Assembly (NCBI RefSeq): GCF_027158205.1 | Contig: NZ_JAPVLU010000059.1 | Coordinates: 1 to 40,007 of the forward strand | From: Streptomyces sp. H39-S7 | Lineage (GTDB): Bacteria; Actinomycetota; Actinomycetes; Streptomycetales; Streptomycetaceae | Direction of reading: 5' to 3' | DNA length: 40,007 nucleotides | Part shown: positions 1-7,989 of the stretch, piece after piece | Numbering within the stretch: position 1 is the first letter of the stretch | How the letters are laid out: every line of letters begins with the position of its first letter | Notes under the pieces: model-generated | Database searches by the model: none | What the model was told of the DNA's origin: nothing | The model's input: only the letters and a program-made list of their open reading frames with translations | Made by a program: the position numbers and the translations under genes

Positions 1-1
1 G

Positions 2-178
2 TTCCCCTCCAGGGGAAACCCTGCCGCCCGATGAGTGTTTTCCCACGTCAGTCAGCACGGTCCCTGGCATGACGTCGGTATCGCCAGTGGTACCGACGTG
101 TTCTGGAGGAGCAGAACAAAACCGGTGCTGGGCGCGGTCTGGCGTGAGCAGCGCGTACATCGTTCCCCTGGAGGGGAA
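2..178. repeat. two copies of a 16-bp palindrome
   Basis: TTCCCCTCCAGGGGAA at 2..17 and TTCCCCTGGAGGGGAA at 163..178 are perfect or near-perfect palindromes. Both sit in the shared context G-palindrome-AC, so 19 bp match apart from two central bases. A third, looser copy lies at 1195..1210. The 161-bp spacing is too long for a normal CRISPR unit. They look like protein-binding operators or small hairpins. The region is cut by the window start, so more copies may lie upstream. Confidence 0.6.
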
Positions 179-386
179 ACGTGCGGGTGGGAGCCCCCAG
201 CGGCCCACCAACCGGGTCTCAACACCACCAGCAACCCCGCGATGCCTCCGCCCCGCACCCAACCCCCCTCCCTCTTCTACTCAGGGGTGCAGGAAGGGGC
301 GCAGACAGAATGGACGCACCACCGGCTGCAAGTTTCCCTGCCGAAGGTTCTCCGCAAACGGCCGGAGTTCCGGAACGTTGGTGACC

Positions 387-641
387 ATGAGAACCCGACG
401 GCGGCGGCACCCGCATGACAGCGCAGAGCGGCAGACGCGGATCACGCCCCTGCTCCTAAACGTTCCCGCGCCGTTCCCTGACGAGCCGGTCGCGACGCCG
501 GCGGCGGTCACGTTGAACCCGGGCTGCTGCGACGTCGACAACAGCTGGCGCATCATGCTCGGCGGAACCGTGCTGCACACCCTCACCCACGAGGCCAATT
601 GCCCGATTTTCTCCGGCGCTGCCCGAGCCGGCGGCGAGTAG
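387..641 (+). CDS. small hypothetical protein (84 aa), doubtful
   Basis: An 84-residue reading frame starts at ATG 387 with only a weak ribosome binding site. After a basic N-terminus, the second half reads like a real protein: a Pro/Val-rich stretch, then a Cys/His-rich end with NPGCCDVDNSW and HTLTHEANCPIF. The two adjacent Cys, His-x3-His and a further Cys could bind zinc. The family is not recognised. No neighbouring gene supports it, and long spurious frames are common at this GC content, so the call is tentative. It could be the surviving end of a larger degraded gene, since the frame is open upstream to about position 69. Confidence 0.35.
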   Translation: MRTRRRRHPHDSAERQTRITPLLLNVPAPFPDEPVATPAAVTLNPGCCDVDNSWRIMLGGTVLHTLTHEANCPIFSGAARAGGE

Positions 642-671
642 CGCCGCTCGCTGGCGCGCTGCCGATGCAGC

Positions 672-888
672 GCTGCACCTGCACCGGGCAGGCCCTTTGC
701 TGCAACCACCGCAGCAGTCTTCCCTCGCAATCCGCTGCACGTGCAGCAGCCGTGTGCCGCCTGGGCCGTGCGAATGCTGCACCGCACCCCCAGCGATCCG
801 TCTTGCACCCTTCCGCTGCACACCACACTGCCCTTGCACCCTTCACCACCAGGAGCAGCTGCAGCTTTGCAGCAGGTCCCGGCTGCAC
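672..888. repeat. cluster of GCTGCAC heptamers
   Basis: GCTGCAC occurs at 672, 734, 776, 815 and 882, with the inverse GTGCAGC at 741. Copies 734 and 741 form the perfect 14-bp palindrome GCTGCACGTGCAGC. A 12-mer CTTGCACCCTTC is directly repeated at 802 and 833. No convincing gene overlaps. Such a cluster could be a replication, partition or transfer site; this is inference. Apart from these repeats and the palindrome at 1195, nothing is seen in 642..1219. Confidence 0.5.
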
Positions 889-1194
889 GGGCGCAGCCAC
901 CGCCCCACCACCGCGAGCCCGCACGACCGGGCGAGCACAACCACCCACACCCCCGTCCCCGATCACCGACGTCCCAGACCGCTCCCCTGCCGCTTGCTCT
1001 CACGAGTGGGAAGGGATGGAGGTAGAGGGGAAGTCAGCACGCCGCCACCAACGAAAAGGCCCTCTGACGTGCACCTTTGCCACCACATCACGGGGAGAAC
1101 GCGAACGGGTGGTTGCCGCGCATCTTCGTGCCCTGCCAGCAGAGGGGGTCAGGGTCGTGTCGCTGATCGCCGACATCACCCGGTGCGCAGACCG

Positions 1195-1210
1195 TTCCCC
1201 TCCTGGGGAA
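1195..1210. repeat. third TTCCCC-N4-GGGGAA palindrome
   Basis: TTCCCCTCCTGGGGAA lies 9 bp beyond the end of the prim-pol gene. It has the same arms as the two palindromes at 2..178 but a different centre. It could act as a terminator-like hairpin for the leftward prim-pol transcript or as an operator. Confidence 0.5.
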
Positions 1211-1219
1211 CCTCGCAAG

Positions 1220-1807
1220 TCAGTGGGCCTCGCGCAGATTCAAGGCGCGCTTGCCCGACCCACTGCCGGTGCCCCGACCGAGGCGGTCGGTGATCCAGTG
1301 GGGCAGCGGCTGCACGGGCAGGTCGCGTTCAATGACGTACCGGATGCCGTCGACGACGGAGCCGGGGCCGATCAGGTATCCGCCGCTGCCCAGGCCGGGT
1401 CCCCGGACGTCGACGCCCGGCCCCAGGGCCGTCCTGCCGCCGGAGACGGAGGCGATGGAGCAGCCGGGCGGCGCGCGGAAATACAGGTGCGCCCCCTGGC
1501 TCGGGGTGGCGACGGTCAGCGTATCCGGCCAGGGTTCGCCCAAGCATGCGGCCAGGGCGGCCAGGACGTCCTGGCCGGCTCCGTCGACGTCGAGGTCCAG
1601 GCCGACCAGGTGGCTGGCCCGGCAGCCGACGCCAATGTTGTCGCCCTCGCACCACAACCGCTGGACCTCGCCGGGGTCTGTCCAGCACCGCGAGCTCCAC
1701 CCGCCGGCGTCGGGGCGGCGGCCGCCGGGCGGAAGCGCGAACACCGCCAGGCCGCGCCGGGTCAGGTCGAGGGCCGCGGCCGTGGTCGACGCCGGATCAG
1801 CAGACAC
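1220..1807 (-). CDS. bifunctional DNA primase/polymerase (prim-pol domain), stand-alone
   Basis: A 195-residue protein with the layout of the prim-pol N-terminal domain (Pfam family of bifunctional DNA primase/polymerases of actinobacterial plasmids and phages). The N-terminal helix has GLAVFALPPGGR. An acidic metal-binding strand LVGLDLDVDG lies at about residues 67-76, followed by GAHLYFRAP and a glycine-rich GVDVRGPGLGSGGYLIGPGS segment typical of the family. Such proteins synthesise primers and can extend them on plasmid DNA. The frame stops after the domain, so the helicase part usual in larger relatives is absent. Its start overlaps the end of the upstream gene by 11 bp, implying translational coupling. 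Likely a replication accessory of this element. Confidence 0.85.
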   Translation of the reverse strand: MSADPASTTAAALDLTRRGLAVFALPPGGRRPDAGGWSSRCWTDPGEVQRLWCEGDNIGVGCRASHLVGLDLDVDGAGQDVLAALAACLGEPWPDTLTVATPSQGAHLYFRAPPGCSIASVSGGRTALGPGVDVRGPGLGSGGYLIGPGSVVDGIRYVIERDLPVQPLPHWITDRLGRGTGSGSGKRALNLREAH

Positions 1808-2117
1808 ACGCGTACTCGTGGCCGGCGCCGCAGTCGCAGCAGTGGAAGCGGCCCTCTTCGGTGGCGTACCCGCAGTCGCAGCCGTCCAGGTCGTCCCAGT
1901 CCTCGTAGAAGACGGCAGCCGCAGCGCGGTACTGCTCGTGACGGGCCAGGGCGTCCCTGTAGGTGGTCACATCGCGGTGGCTGGCGATCAGCTGGCACAG
2001 CAGGGTGCGCTCTTGCGCGTCGGGGTGGTCCAGCAGTGCGATGGCGTCGACGTGCTTGACGCCGTAGGTGGTCTTCAGCGAGGCGAGCTGGGTCTTTCGG
2101 GCGTGATCCTTCGGCAC
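1797..2117 (-). CDS. hypothetical Cys-rich small protein (106 aa)
   Basis: The protein begins MPKDHARKTQ and has a helical middle (residues about 10-75). Its C-terminus is rich in Cys and acidic residues: CDCGYATEEG, then CCDCGAGHEYACVC. The Cys pairs suggest a zinc ribbon. The family is not recognised. It is the first gene of a two-gene leftward unit with the prim-pol gene, which it overlaps by 11 bp, so a role linked to primer synthesis or replication control is possible but unproven. The promoter should lie in the 287-bp divergent gap 2118..2404. Confidence 0.7.
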   Translation of the reverse strand: MPKDHARKTQLASLKTTYGVKHVDAIALLDHPDAQERTLLCQLIASHRDVTTYRDALARHEQYRAAAAVFYEDWDDLDGCDCGYATEEGRFHCCDCGAGHEYACVC

Positions 2118-2404
2118 AGCAGGCCCCTCTCAGGGCTACGGCGATCCCGTGACCCGCCGCGCAGGAAGGCGACCGGAGAACAGCTGAGGGGTGAAACAGC
2201 GGCTCGGCGCGCAGCACCTTCGGCCGCGTCCGGTCACGGGCCGGACGGATACCGGGCCAACAAGCCGGGCCCACGGTCACTGACCGCCCGTCAACGGTAG
2301 CGGACAGCACCGACAGCGTTCGGCTGAACCCGGCGAACCGGCCCTGCGGGTCCGGCATGATGGTGCTGCCCGCAGGGGCCGGCCACCTCATCCCGGGAGC
2401 ACTG

Positions 2405-2977
2405 ATGAGCGACACACTCACCGATCCGCACGACCACCTCGCCGTAGCGGCCCTGAGTCCGGCGGCACGCCGGCTACTCTCCCGGGCCCTGGCGACAGTG
2501 ACCGCGCAGGCGCCGGAGCTCGACACCGAGGCGCAGCATGCGATGGCGGAGCTCCAGGCGCTGGCCGATACGGGGAGGGCAGCGGAGCCGGAGCTGGAGC
2601 CGATCGCCTATGCGGTGCGCATCACGGAAGCCCAGCTCCTGGGCGCCGACCAGCAGGAGAGGCGGCGCGCAGCCGAGTGGCCGTGGGACATCTGGTGCCG
2701 CATCTGCAACATCCAGGTGGGCAGCCACCGCACGGAGGAATTCGCGTGGGAGACGGCCGACCAGCACGTGGCCATCTCCCATGTGACGCAGGCTGAGGCG
2801 CACGCCTTCCTGGCGGCCGTCGCGGCCGGACGTATCCCCGCGCCCGAGCCCGTGGTCGCCAGGGGCCGGGAGCGCTGGAGGACGTACTGGGACCGGGTAT
2901 CCCAGCAGTGGCGACCGGTCCGCCGGCTGCGGGCCGATGCCGACCCCGCAGGCGAAGACGCCAACGCAGGTCCTTAG
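2405..2977 (+). CDS. hypothetical protein with C2H2-like metal site (190 aa)
   Basis: The start is taken at ATG 2405 (MSDTLTDPHD), preceded by a modest GGGAG; an in-frame ATG at 2357 would add 16 poorly supported residues. Helical residues 15-90 are followed by WCRICNIQVGSH and, about 15 residues on, DQHVAISH, giving Cys-x2-Cys and His-x4-His spacing like a small zinc finger. The end is basic, then acidic. No family is recognised. It stands alone and divergent from the prim-pol unit. The 116 bp after it hold a short open stretch reading ARELDDVNAAIAELRLVEAQ in another frame, which looks like the tail of a lost gene. Confidence 0.7.
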   Translation: MSDTLTDPHDHLAVAALSPAARRLLSRALATVTAQAPELDTEAQHAMAELQALADTGRAAEPELEPIAYAVRITEAQLLGADQQERRRAAEWPWDIWCRICNIQVGSHRTEEFAWETADQHVAISHVTQAEAHAFLAAVAAGRIPAPEPVVARGRERWRTYWDRVSQQWRPVRRLRADADPAGEDANAGP

Positions 2978-3093
2978 CCTGGGGCGATGCAATTCCCGCC
3001 CGTGAACTGGACGACGTCAACGCCGCGATCGCGGAACTGCGGCTGGTCGAAGCCCAGGGCGCGGCGGTCGTCTGACCGAGTGCGGCAGGTCCG

Positions 3094-3354
3094 TCAGCCG
3101 ATTTCGAGATACGCGACCACGATCACGGTCCTGAGCGCACTCAGGTAGAACAGGATCCGGATCGAGTCGTCGTCGTCCTGGTAGTCGCGCAGCACGGAGT
3201 CCGGGATCGGAGTCCCCAGTGCGGGGTCGGTGCTGATTGCCACGATGGCCCTGTCCAGGGCCAGGGTCTCCATGACGGTGAGCTTGGCCAGCTGGTCGGC
3301 GGCGGCGACGGAGAACGCGACCTTCGCGCGGCGCGGCCCGTGCTTAGGCGACAT
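3094..3354 (-). CDS. RelE/ParE-like toxin
   Basis: An 86-residue protein from ATG 3354 (MSPKHGPRRAK); a GTG at 3375 in the same frame would add seven residues. The pattern is that of a small RelE/ParE-fold toxin: strand KVAFSVAAADQLAKL, a helical pair through residues 25-45, then a two-strand C-terminus SIRILFYLSALRTVIVVAYLEI. RelE proteins cut ribosome-bound mRNA and ParE proteins poison gyrase; the sequence alone does not decide which applies. The start lies inside the last codons of the upstream gene (11-bp overlap), the usual antitoxin-then-toxin order. Confidence 0.65.
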   Translation of the reverse strand: MSPKHGPRRAKVAFSVAAADQLAKLTVMETLALDRAIVAISTDPALGTPIPDSVLRDYQDDDDSIRILFYLSALRTVIVVAYLEIG

Positions 3355-3586
3355 CGGCGCCGTGGTCCAGGACACCCAGGCGGCGGTACTGCGCGTCGCG
3401 CAGCTCCTCCCACGGCGTGCAGTCCTCCGGGCGGGGCAGCCCGTTGGCGGCGATGTCCTCTAGGACGGCGGCGAGCTCGTTCGTGCGGGCCCGCTCGCGG
3501 CCGGCGTAGGAGCGCACCGCGGCGGCTGCCTCTGGGCTCAACGGGTCGCGGCCGGGGGCCGGCTGCTGCGGTGCGGCTTCGCTCAT
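3344..3586 (-). CDS. probable antitoxin of the RelE/ParE-like toxin
   Basis: An 80-residue protein from ATG 3586, behind an AGGAG spaced 7 bp. It begins MSEAAPQQPAPGRDPL, followed by a helical, charged segment (residues 18-50) and a C-terminal part PWEELRDAQYRRLGVL that could wrap the toxin. The size, acidic-helical make-up and 11-bp overlap with the downstream toxin gene fit a type II antitoxin. A DNA-binding domain is not obvious, so the exact antitoxin family is unknown. A longer in-frame start far upstream has no ribosome binding site and was not used. Confidence 0.6.
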   Translation of the reverse strand: MSEAAPQQPAPGRDPLSPEAAAAVRSYAGRERARTNELAAVLEDIAANGLPRPEDCTPWEELRDAQYRRLGVLDHGADVA

Positions 3587-4022
3587 CACGGACTCCTGCG
3601 TCGCGCTGGGGTCCTCCCACCGTAGCGGCGCGGACCCGACAGGCGTGACGCCTTGGACGGATCGACCCGGGCCCGGACCGCGGCGAGCAGCAGTGCGCAT
3701 CGCCGCCGGCGGCCCGGCGCCGTGGGGTGGAACGGCGTGCAGAGTCATCGCGATTCTCCCTGTCGCGGGTACGAATACCGTAGCGCTATTCGGGGTCATA
3801 TTTACTGGGAACGGGTGTGCGACGCCGCTGCGAGCGCCCCCGGACACGCCTCCGGGGAATTCACTGCCGGAATAGGTGCGCGAATTCTGGCACGCCCGCC
3901 TTTCACGCGAATTCCTCGGAAGGCTTCACGACGAACTGGCGGGCCGGTCGCGCCCGGCCGGCTGCCGCACTGGCGCTCGGTCCGGCGGTGTCCGCCGTTC
4001 TGGTCGCCACCGGCGGTGTGTG
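3587..4022. other. gene-free gap with a lower-GC patch
   Basis: These 436 bp hold no credible gene. The stretch around 3765..3815 is clearly AT-richer than its surroundings (CATATTTACTGGG) and is a plausible promoter area for the leftward toxin-antitoxin unit. GAATTC occurs three times, at about 3857, 3883 and 3909. Confidence 0.4.
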
Positions 4023-4511
4023 TCAGTCGGCGAGCGGGGCGGGCTCCTGGGCGTAGCGCAGCGCGAGGTCGAAGAAGGAACGGGCGAGCAACGAGACGTG
4101 ACGGCCAAGGTGGATATCCGGTCGCCCGGCCCGGTACCACGCACCGCAGGCGCACTCCTCCTCGTCCCGGCCGCCGTCGGGGCCCGGACGGGTACGGCTG
4201 GTCGGGAAGTGGCTGCCCACCAGGGCGGCGGCACGCTCGTCCAGGTCACTGACGATCACGGGGGTCGGCTCCGGGGCGACGCCGTAGTGCCAAGTGATCC
4301 ACTGCCCGGCGTCCGGCTCTCCCGGGTCATCGTCCGGCTCCCACTCCTGCGTGTGCCGGACGGCGCCGGCACTGCGGAACCGCAGCAGCGCGCCGGTGTC
4401 CGGGTGGGCGGTGCGGTGCCAGGTATCGCCGTGACCGGCTACCAGGCCACACTGCGCGGACAGCAGGTAGTGGCTGGTGCTGCACAGCGGGGTGTGCTGG
4501 TCAGTGGGCAT
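4023..4511 (-). CDS. hypothetical protein (162 aa)
   Basis: Starts at ATG 4511 (MPTDQHTPLC). The N-terminal quarter has Cys and His in the order CSTSHYLLSAQCGLVAGH followed by TWHRTAH, and a second group EEECACGAWYRAG lies near residue 120, so two small metal sites are possible. The middle is acidic (EWEPDDDPGEPDAGQW). The C-terminus is a helix, HVSLLARSFFDLALRYAQE. No family is recognised. It lies 33 bp downstream of tpg on the same strand, so it may be the last gene of the gntR-tap-tpg transcript. Confidence 0.65.
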   Translation of the reverse strand: MPTDQHTPLCSTSHYLLSAQCGLVAGHGDTWHRTAHPDTGALLRFRSAGAVRHTQEWEPDDDPGEPDAGQWITWHYGVAPEPTPVIVSDLDERAAALVGSHFPTSRTRPGPDGGRDEEECACGAWYRAGRPDIHLGRHVSLLARSFFDLALRYAQEPAPLAD

Positions 4512-4544
4512 CGCGCCTCCAGCGGCCTGGTCGGTAGGGGTGGA

Positions 4545-5174
4545 TCAGCGGACGTCGAAATCGTTTTCGTCCCAGGAGAAGTCGTCCGGTCCGAAGCCTC
4601 CGTACGCGCCGCCGTTGAAGTAGTCGGCCAGCGCCTGGCCGATGATCTGCCTCACCTCGTCCTCGTTTTCGGCCAGTGCCAGGGCGGCGGCCTGCTCGCC
4701 GGTCAGGTTGACGTGGATGTCGCGGGCCCGGACGGCATCGGAACCGCGGATCTCAAACGTCGTGGCGCGGCCGATACGGGCGCTGTGGCCGGAGAAGGTG
4801 CCGGCCTGCTGCAGCTGCTTGGCTTTGCGCTCGCGGCCGCGCTCGGTGGTCTGCGCCTTCACCGCGTCGGTGCCCAGCCGGTCGGCCGTCGTGGCCGGCC
4901 GCGGCAGCGCCGCTTCGCCGCGTCGGGCGCGGGCGGTGTTCTCCTTGGCCCACCTGCGCTCGGCTGCGCGGGAGAGCTGGGGCGGGGTGCGGGTGCCCTT
5001 GATCCACCGCTCCACCGTGCGCGGGCTGACGTTGTAGGCGGCGGCCATGGCCTTGGTGTTGCCGCCGAACAGCTTCTCCCGCACGTGAGAGGCCTGGGTG
5101 GTGGACTGCACCGGGGCCTTGCGCGAGGGGAACAACGCCTCGCGGACCCGGCTGAACATGCCCTTGCCCGCCAT
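4545..5174 (-). CDS. tpg: telomere terminal protein Tpg
   Basis: A 209-residue protein resembling the Streptomyces Tpg family. Tpg becomes covalently bound to the 5' ends of linear replicons and primes filling-in of the single-stranded 3' overhang. What is seen: a basic N-terminus, a helix-turn-helix NTKAMAAAYNVSPRTVERWI at residues 38-57, an Arg/Lys-rich middle, and a C-terminal block ending in ADYFNGG then GFGPDDFSWDENDFDVR. The HTH and acidic tail match the family layout; known Tpgs are about 185 residues. Its ATG shares an ATGA with the stop of tap, the standard tap-tpg coupling. The sequence is divergent from the best-known chromosomal Tpg, so it may recognise a non-archetypal telomere. 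Confidence 0.85.
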   Translation of the reverse strand: MAGKGMFSRVREALFPSRKAPVQSTTQASHVREKLFGGNTKAMAAAYNVSPRTVERWIKGTRTPPQLSRAAERRWAKENTARARRGEAALPRPATTADRLGTDAVKAQTTERGRERKAKQLQQAGTFSGHSARIGRATTFEIRGSDAVRARDIHVNLTGEQAAALALAENEDEVRQIIGQALADYFNGGAYGGFGPDDFSWDENDFDVR

Positions 5175-7582
5175 CAGTTCTCGCCTTCCTCATCGGTGCC
5201 GGCACCGTCGGCGTCGGCCTGGTCGTGGTCGACGGGGGTGCCGTCGGTGGCGTACTGGTGGACCAACTTGGAGGGGTGCTCGCGGCGCTCCAACGCTGCG
5301 ATGGCAGCCGCCATCGGGATCGAGGACTCGTGCTTGTGGCTGCCCGGAGCGATCCCCAGGCGTAGCGCGCCGGGGACCGGGGTGCCGTCGCCGGTGACCG
5401 GGAGGAGCTCGATCGGGGAGGGGGCGTCGGCGGCGTAGAGGTAACTGTCGACGTTGACCGCGAACGGGGCCCGCCCCGTCAGCTGCAGCGTCTTGCGCAG
5501 GCGGCGGTGGGCGGCGATGCGGGCGGCGGACAGGATGTGGAACCGGATCTCGGGTCGGTAGGCCCAGGACCCGGCCACTTTCTCCAGCCAGGTGGCGTCG
5601 TCCAGGTGGCGGGCGGAGTCGGCCCACTTGCCGATCCCGCCCTTGTAGATGTTCTTGTAGAGCCTCGCCAAGACCAGGGCATCCGCGCGGACCGGGTCGG
5701 AACCGACGTCCTTGTGGACGGCGTAGGCGGCGAGGAACTCGGTCGGGCTCTGGCCGTCGACCAGGCCCAGTTCGGCGTAGGTCCGCTTGTAGCCGCCGCG
5801 CACCCGGCCGGTCCACTCCTTGAGCAGCGGCACCGTGTGCGTCGACAGCAGGGCCTCGGTGATGGTGGCCGGGTCGAAGCCGTAGGTGGTGGCCATGTAG
5901 GCGACGGTCGGGGTGGCGTACCAGCCCGGTCCGGTCGGCGGCTGGCCGTGGAACGTTGCCGGGTGCGGCAGCAACTCGTCCACCACGGTGGTGGTGAAGT
6001 CCGCCCACCACAGGCCGGCGGTCTTCCCGCCGTCCCAGGCCGGGTTAGCCGTGTGCTCCAGCGGGCCGGCGGGCAGGCGCAGGGACTCGGTGACGGACAG
6101 GTAGGAGGCGCAGACGTCGCACGCGACCGCGTACGGCCGCGCCGCCTCTTGTGCGGTGGGCATCCGGGCCCACCACTTGTAGTCCTCCTCCTCGCACACC
6201 GCCTCCTTGCGCGAGATCAGCTCGCGGGTCAGCGGGTGGCGGGCCCCGGCGGCCGGGGCCACGCACAGGTCACCGGTGGGCAGCGCACCGTCGCGCAGGT
6301 GGGAGGACCACTCCCCCGTTGTGTCGTCCTTGGTCCACTCCACCCGGGGGCGCACCGCGTCCAGCAGCAGCATCCCGGTTGAGGCCGTTGTCGCTCCCGG
6401 AGCGACCCCCAGGTCCGCGGTGAAGGCCCTCAGGCGGCGGGTGAGGGTGAGCCCGTCCAGGGTGTCGTCGGGGGCGGTGGCCAGCGGCACGGCCAGGGCG
6501 CTGGTGGCCTGCTGGCGGGCGTCGCCCTGGCCCAGCCACGGCGCGACCGTGATCCTCAGCGACGTCCGGGGCCCTCCGGCGGACCCTTTGCGGCGGAAGG
6601 CGTGGAAGGACGGGCCGACCTGGTCGGAGATTTCCATGCCGACGCCTCCGGCGGCCTTGGCCATCTTGGCCTGCAGCGCCGCCAGGGCCTTGTCGGTGGT
6701 GGGCAGCACGGCGGGGAGCCCGAGCTGCTTGAGCGCGGCTGCGGTCAGGCACACCATGCCGTCGCCGCCGCGACCGGAGGCGTGGGCGCGCTCGACCCGC
6801 AGTGGCAGGCCGGTGCCCAGCCAGGCGAACCAGTCGCCCAGCTTGTTCCCGGCCGGGGCCGGGACCTGCGGCACGTCCAGCAGCCAACTGCCGTCGGCCG
6901 CGACGTCCAGGGCGACCGCCGGCCACCACCGGGCGGCGGCCTGGTCGGCCGTGGCGGTGGGGCGTGGTGCGGCAGGCCGGCTAGCGGTGCGGGCCGTCGC
7001 GGGTCGTCGCCCGGGCGCCGCCGGGGTCCACGGTGCGCTGGGGCGGGTCGACTGCGCGACCGGCGCAGCCGTAGGAGCAGCAGCGGGCGTGGGCGGTGCG
7101 ACCGGTTCAGGTGCGGGTGTGGCCTGGACCGGCGCGGCGACGACGGGCTGGGGGGCGGCGGGCTGCTGGGTGCGGCAGAAGTCGCCCAGGTGAGCCGGGG
7201 CGCCGCCGACGCGGTAGGGCGTCGGGTTGCCGCACCACTGGCACGGGGCCGGGGCGAACCTGAGCAGCTCGCCGTCCGCGCCGCGGTCGGGACCGGCCGC
7301 CGGGGCCGGTGCGGGCGTCGGCTGCGCGGAAGCGGGGAAGCGCTCCGCCAAGCCCTCCAGCAGCCGCGCGTAGGCCGGGGCGATGTCCGGGGACGGGACG
7401 GCGGTGCTGTCCTCCCATGCCTGGACCAGGGCTGGGTCCACTCGCATAGCTGCGGCGATGTGCGCGGGGGTGAGCCCGGCGGCCAGGCGTAGCCGCTGCC
7501 GCTCCGCCGGGGGCGGCAGCACGGTGCCCGACTGCACGGCGGCGAGCAGCGCGTCGACGCCGGCGAAACGGTCGTCAGACAT
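5174..7582 (-). CDS. tap: telomere-associated protein Tap
   Basis: An 802-residue protein similar to Streptomyces Tap, which binds the folded 3' telomere overhang and recruits Tpg. An XRE-like helix-turn-helix lies at about residues 24-65 (ERQRLRLAAGLTPAHIAAAM, ending AYARLLEGLAERFP). A Pro/Ala-rich linker of roughly 140 residues contains CQWCG and FC (possible zinc site). The large conserved region includes ARPYAVACDVCASYL, TGPGWYATPTVAYMA, YKGGIGKW and a C-terminal GALRLGIAPGSHKHESSIPM. The order and length match the family (about 740 residues). It starts 2 bp after the stop of the upstream GntR gene, with GGGAAGG as ribosome binding site, and ends in an ATGA overlap with tpg. Confidence 0.9.
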   Translation of the reverse strand: MSDDRFAGVDALLAAVQSGTVLPPPAERQRLRLAAGLTPAHIAAAMRVDPALVQAWEDSTAVPSPDIAPAYARLLEGLAERFPASAQPTPAPAPAAGPDRGADGELLRFAPAPCQWCGNPTPYRVGGAPAHLGDFCRTQQPAAPQPVVAAPVQATPAPEPVAPPTPAAAPTAAPVAQSTRPSAPWTPAAPGRRPATARTASRPAAPRPTATADQAAARWWPAVALDVAADGSWLLDVPQVPAPAGNKLGDWFAWLGTGLPLRVERAHASGRGGDGMVCLTAAALKQLGLPAVLPTTDKALAALQAKMAKAAGGVGMEISDQVGPSFHAFRRKGSAGGPRTSLRITVAPWLGQGDARQQATSALAVPLATAPDDTLDGLTLTRRLRAFTADLGVAPGATTASTGMLLLDAVRPRVEWTKDDTTGEWSSHLRDGALPTGDLCVAPAAGARHPLTRELISRKEAVCEEEDYKWWARMPTAQEAARPYAVACDVCASYLSVTESLRLPAGPLEHTANPAWDGGKTAGLWWADFTTTVVDELLPHPATFHGQPPTGPGWYATPTVAYMATTYGFDPATITEALLSTHTVPLLKEWTGRVRGGYKRTYAELGLVDGQSPTEFLAAYAVHKDVGSDPVRADALVLARLYKNIYKGGIGKWADSARHLDDATWLEKVAGSWAYRPEIRFHILSAARIAAHRRLRKTLQLTGRAPFAVNVDSYLYAADAPSPIELLPVTGDGTPVPGALRLGIAPGSHKHESSIPMAAAIAALERREHPSKLVHQYATDGTPVDHDQADADGAGTDEEGEN

Positions 7583-7584
7583 CG

Positions 7585-7929
7585 TCAGCCTTCCCCGCCC
7601 TCGGCCATCGCTGCGGCGGACTGCTGGCGTTCCAGGACGCCGATGGCCTTGTTGATCGTCTGCGTGACGGCGTCCTTGACGGCGCGTAGCTCCACGATCA
7701 TTTCCTCGTTGCTCTGCTCGGGCAGCGCGATGACGAAGGTGCCCTCGCCCCGGGCAATCCTCAGCACTCCGCGGTCGCGCAGGTCAGTGGTGGCCCGGCG
7801 GACCGTCGTCAGGGACGTGGAGTATTGGACCATCAGCTGCCCCAGGTCGGGCAGCTGATCCCCTATCGCCCACTCGCCGTTCAAGATGCGTTGGCGCAAG
7901 TCGTCGTAGACCTCTGCGTAGCGTGGCAT
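7585..7929 (-). CDS. GntR-family repressor of the tap-tpg operon
   Basis: A 114-residue protein with a GntR-type winged helix over residues 1-72: YDDLRQRILNGEWAIGDQLP, then TSLTTVRRATTDLRDRGVLR and the wing GEGTFVI. The remaining 40 residues form one long helix, probably for dimer formation; no effector domain is present, so it is a short member of the family. It is the first gene of a three-gene leftward operon (2 bp to tap, then ATGA to tpg). Palindromes ACTATGCATAGT and a variant lie 22-51 bp upstream of its start, so autoregulation and dose control of the telomere genes are likely. Confidence 0.85.
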   Translation of the reverse strand: MPRYAEVYDDLRQRILNGEWAIGDQLPDLGQLMVQYSTSLTTVRRATTDLRDRGVLRIARGEGTFVIALPEQSNEEMIVELRAVKDAVTQTINKAIGVLERQQSAAAMAEGGEG

Positions 7930-7950
7930 ACGGCATTTCTAGCAAAGATA

Positions 7951-7989
7951 GCTACGCATAGTCAAGAACTATGCATAGTCAGGAGCTAC
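7951..7989. promoter_or_regulatory. tandem operators of the gntR-tap-tpg promoter
   Basis: The perfect palindrome ACTATGCATAGT (7968..7979) and the imperfect GCTACGCATAGT (7951..7962) lie 17 bp apart. They sit within a direct repeat GCATAGTCARGARCTA (starting 7956 and 7973). The area is AT-rich, with TATATAAG at about 7991. The 17-bp spacing puts two dimers at nearly the same face plus half a turn. Likely binding site of the GntR protein encoded next to it. Confidence 0.75.

Noticed and set aside
1..178. CRISPR array suggested by near-identical palindromic repeats
   Set aside because: Only two close copies are visible, spaced 161 bp instead of about 60, with no cas genes in the window.
599..2059. 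Long rightward open frame over the prim-pol gene
   Set aside because: It runs antisense to the recognisable prim-pol domain and has Arg/Pro/Ala-rich content typical of GC-driven spurious frames. The piece at about 1015..1195 (VVAAHLRALPAEGVRVVSLI) reads more naturally but has no stop or partner.
2978..3080. Short coding-like stretch ARELDDVNAAIAELRLVEAQ
   Set aside because: No start or upstream homology is visible; at most a leftover gene end.
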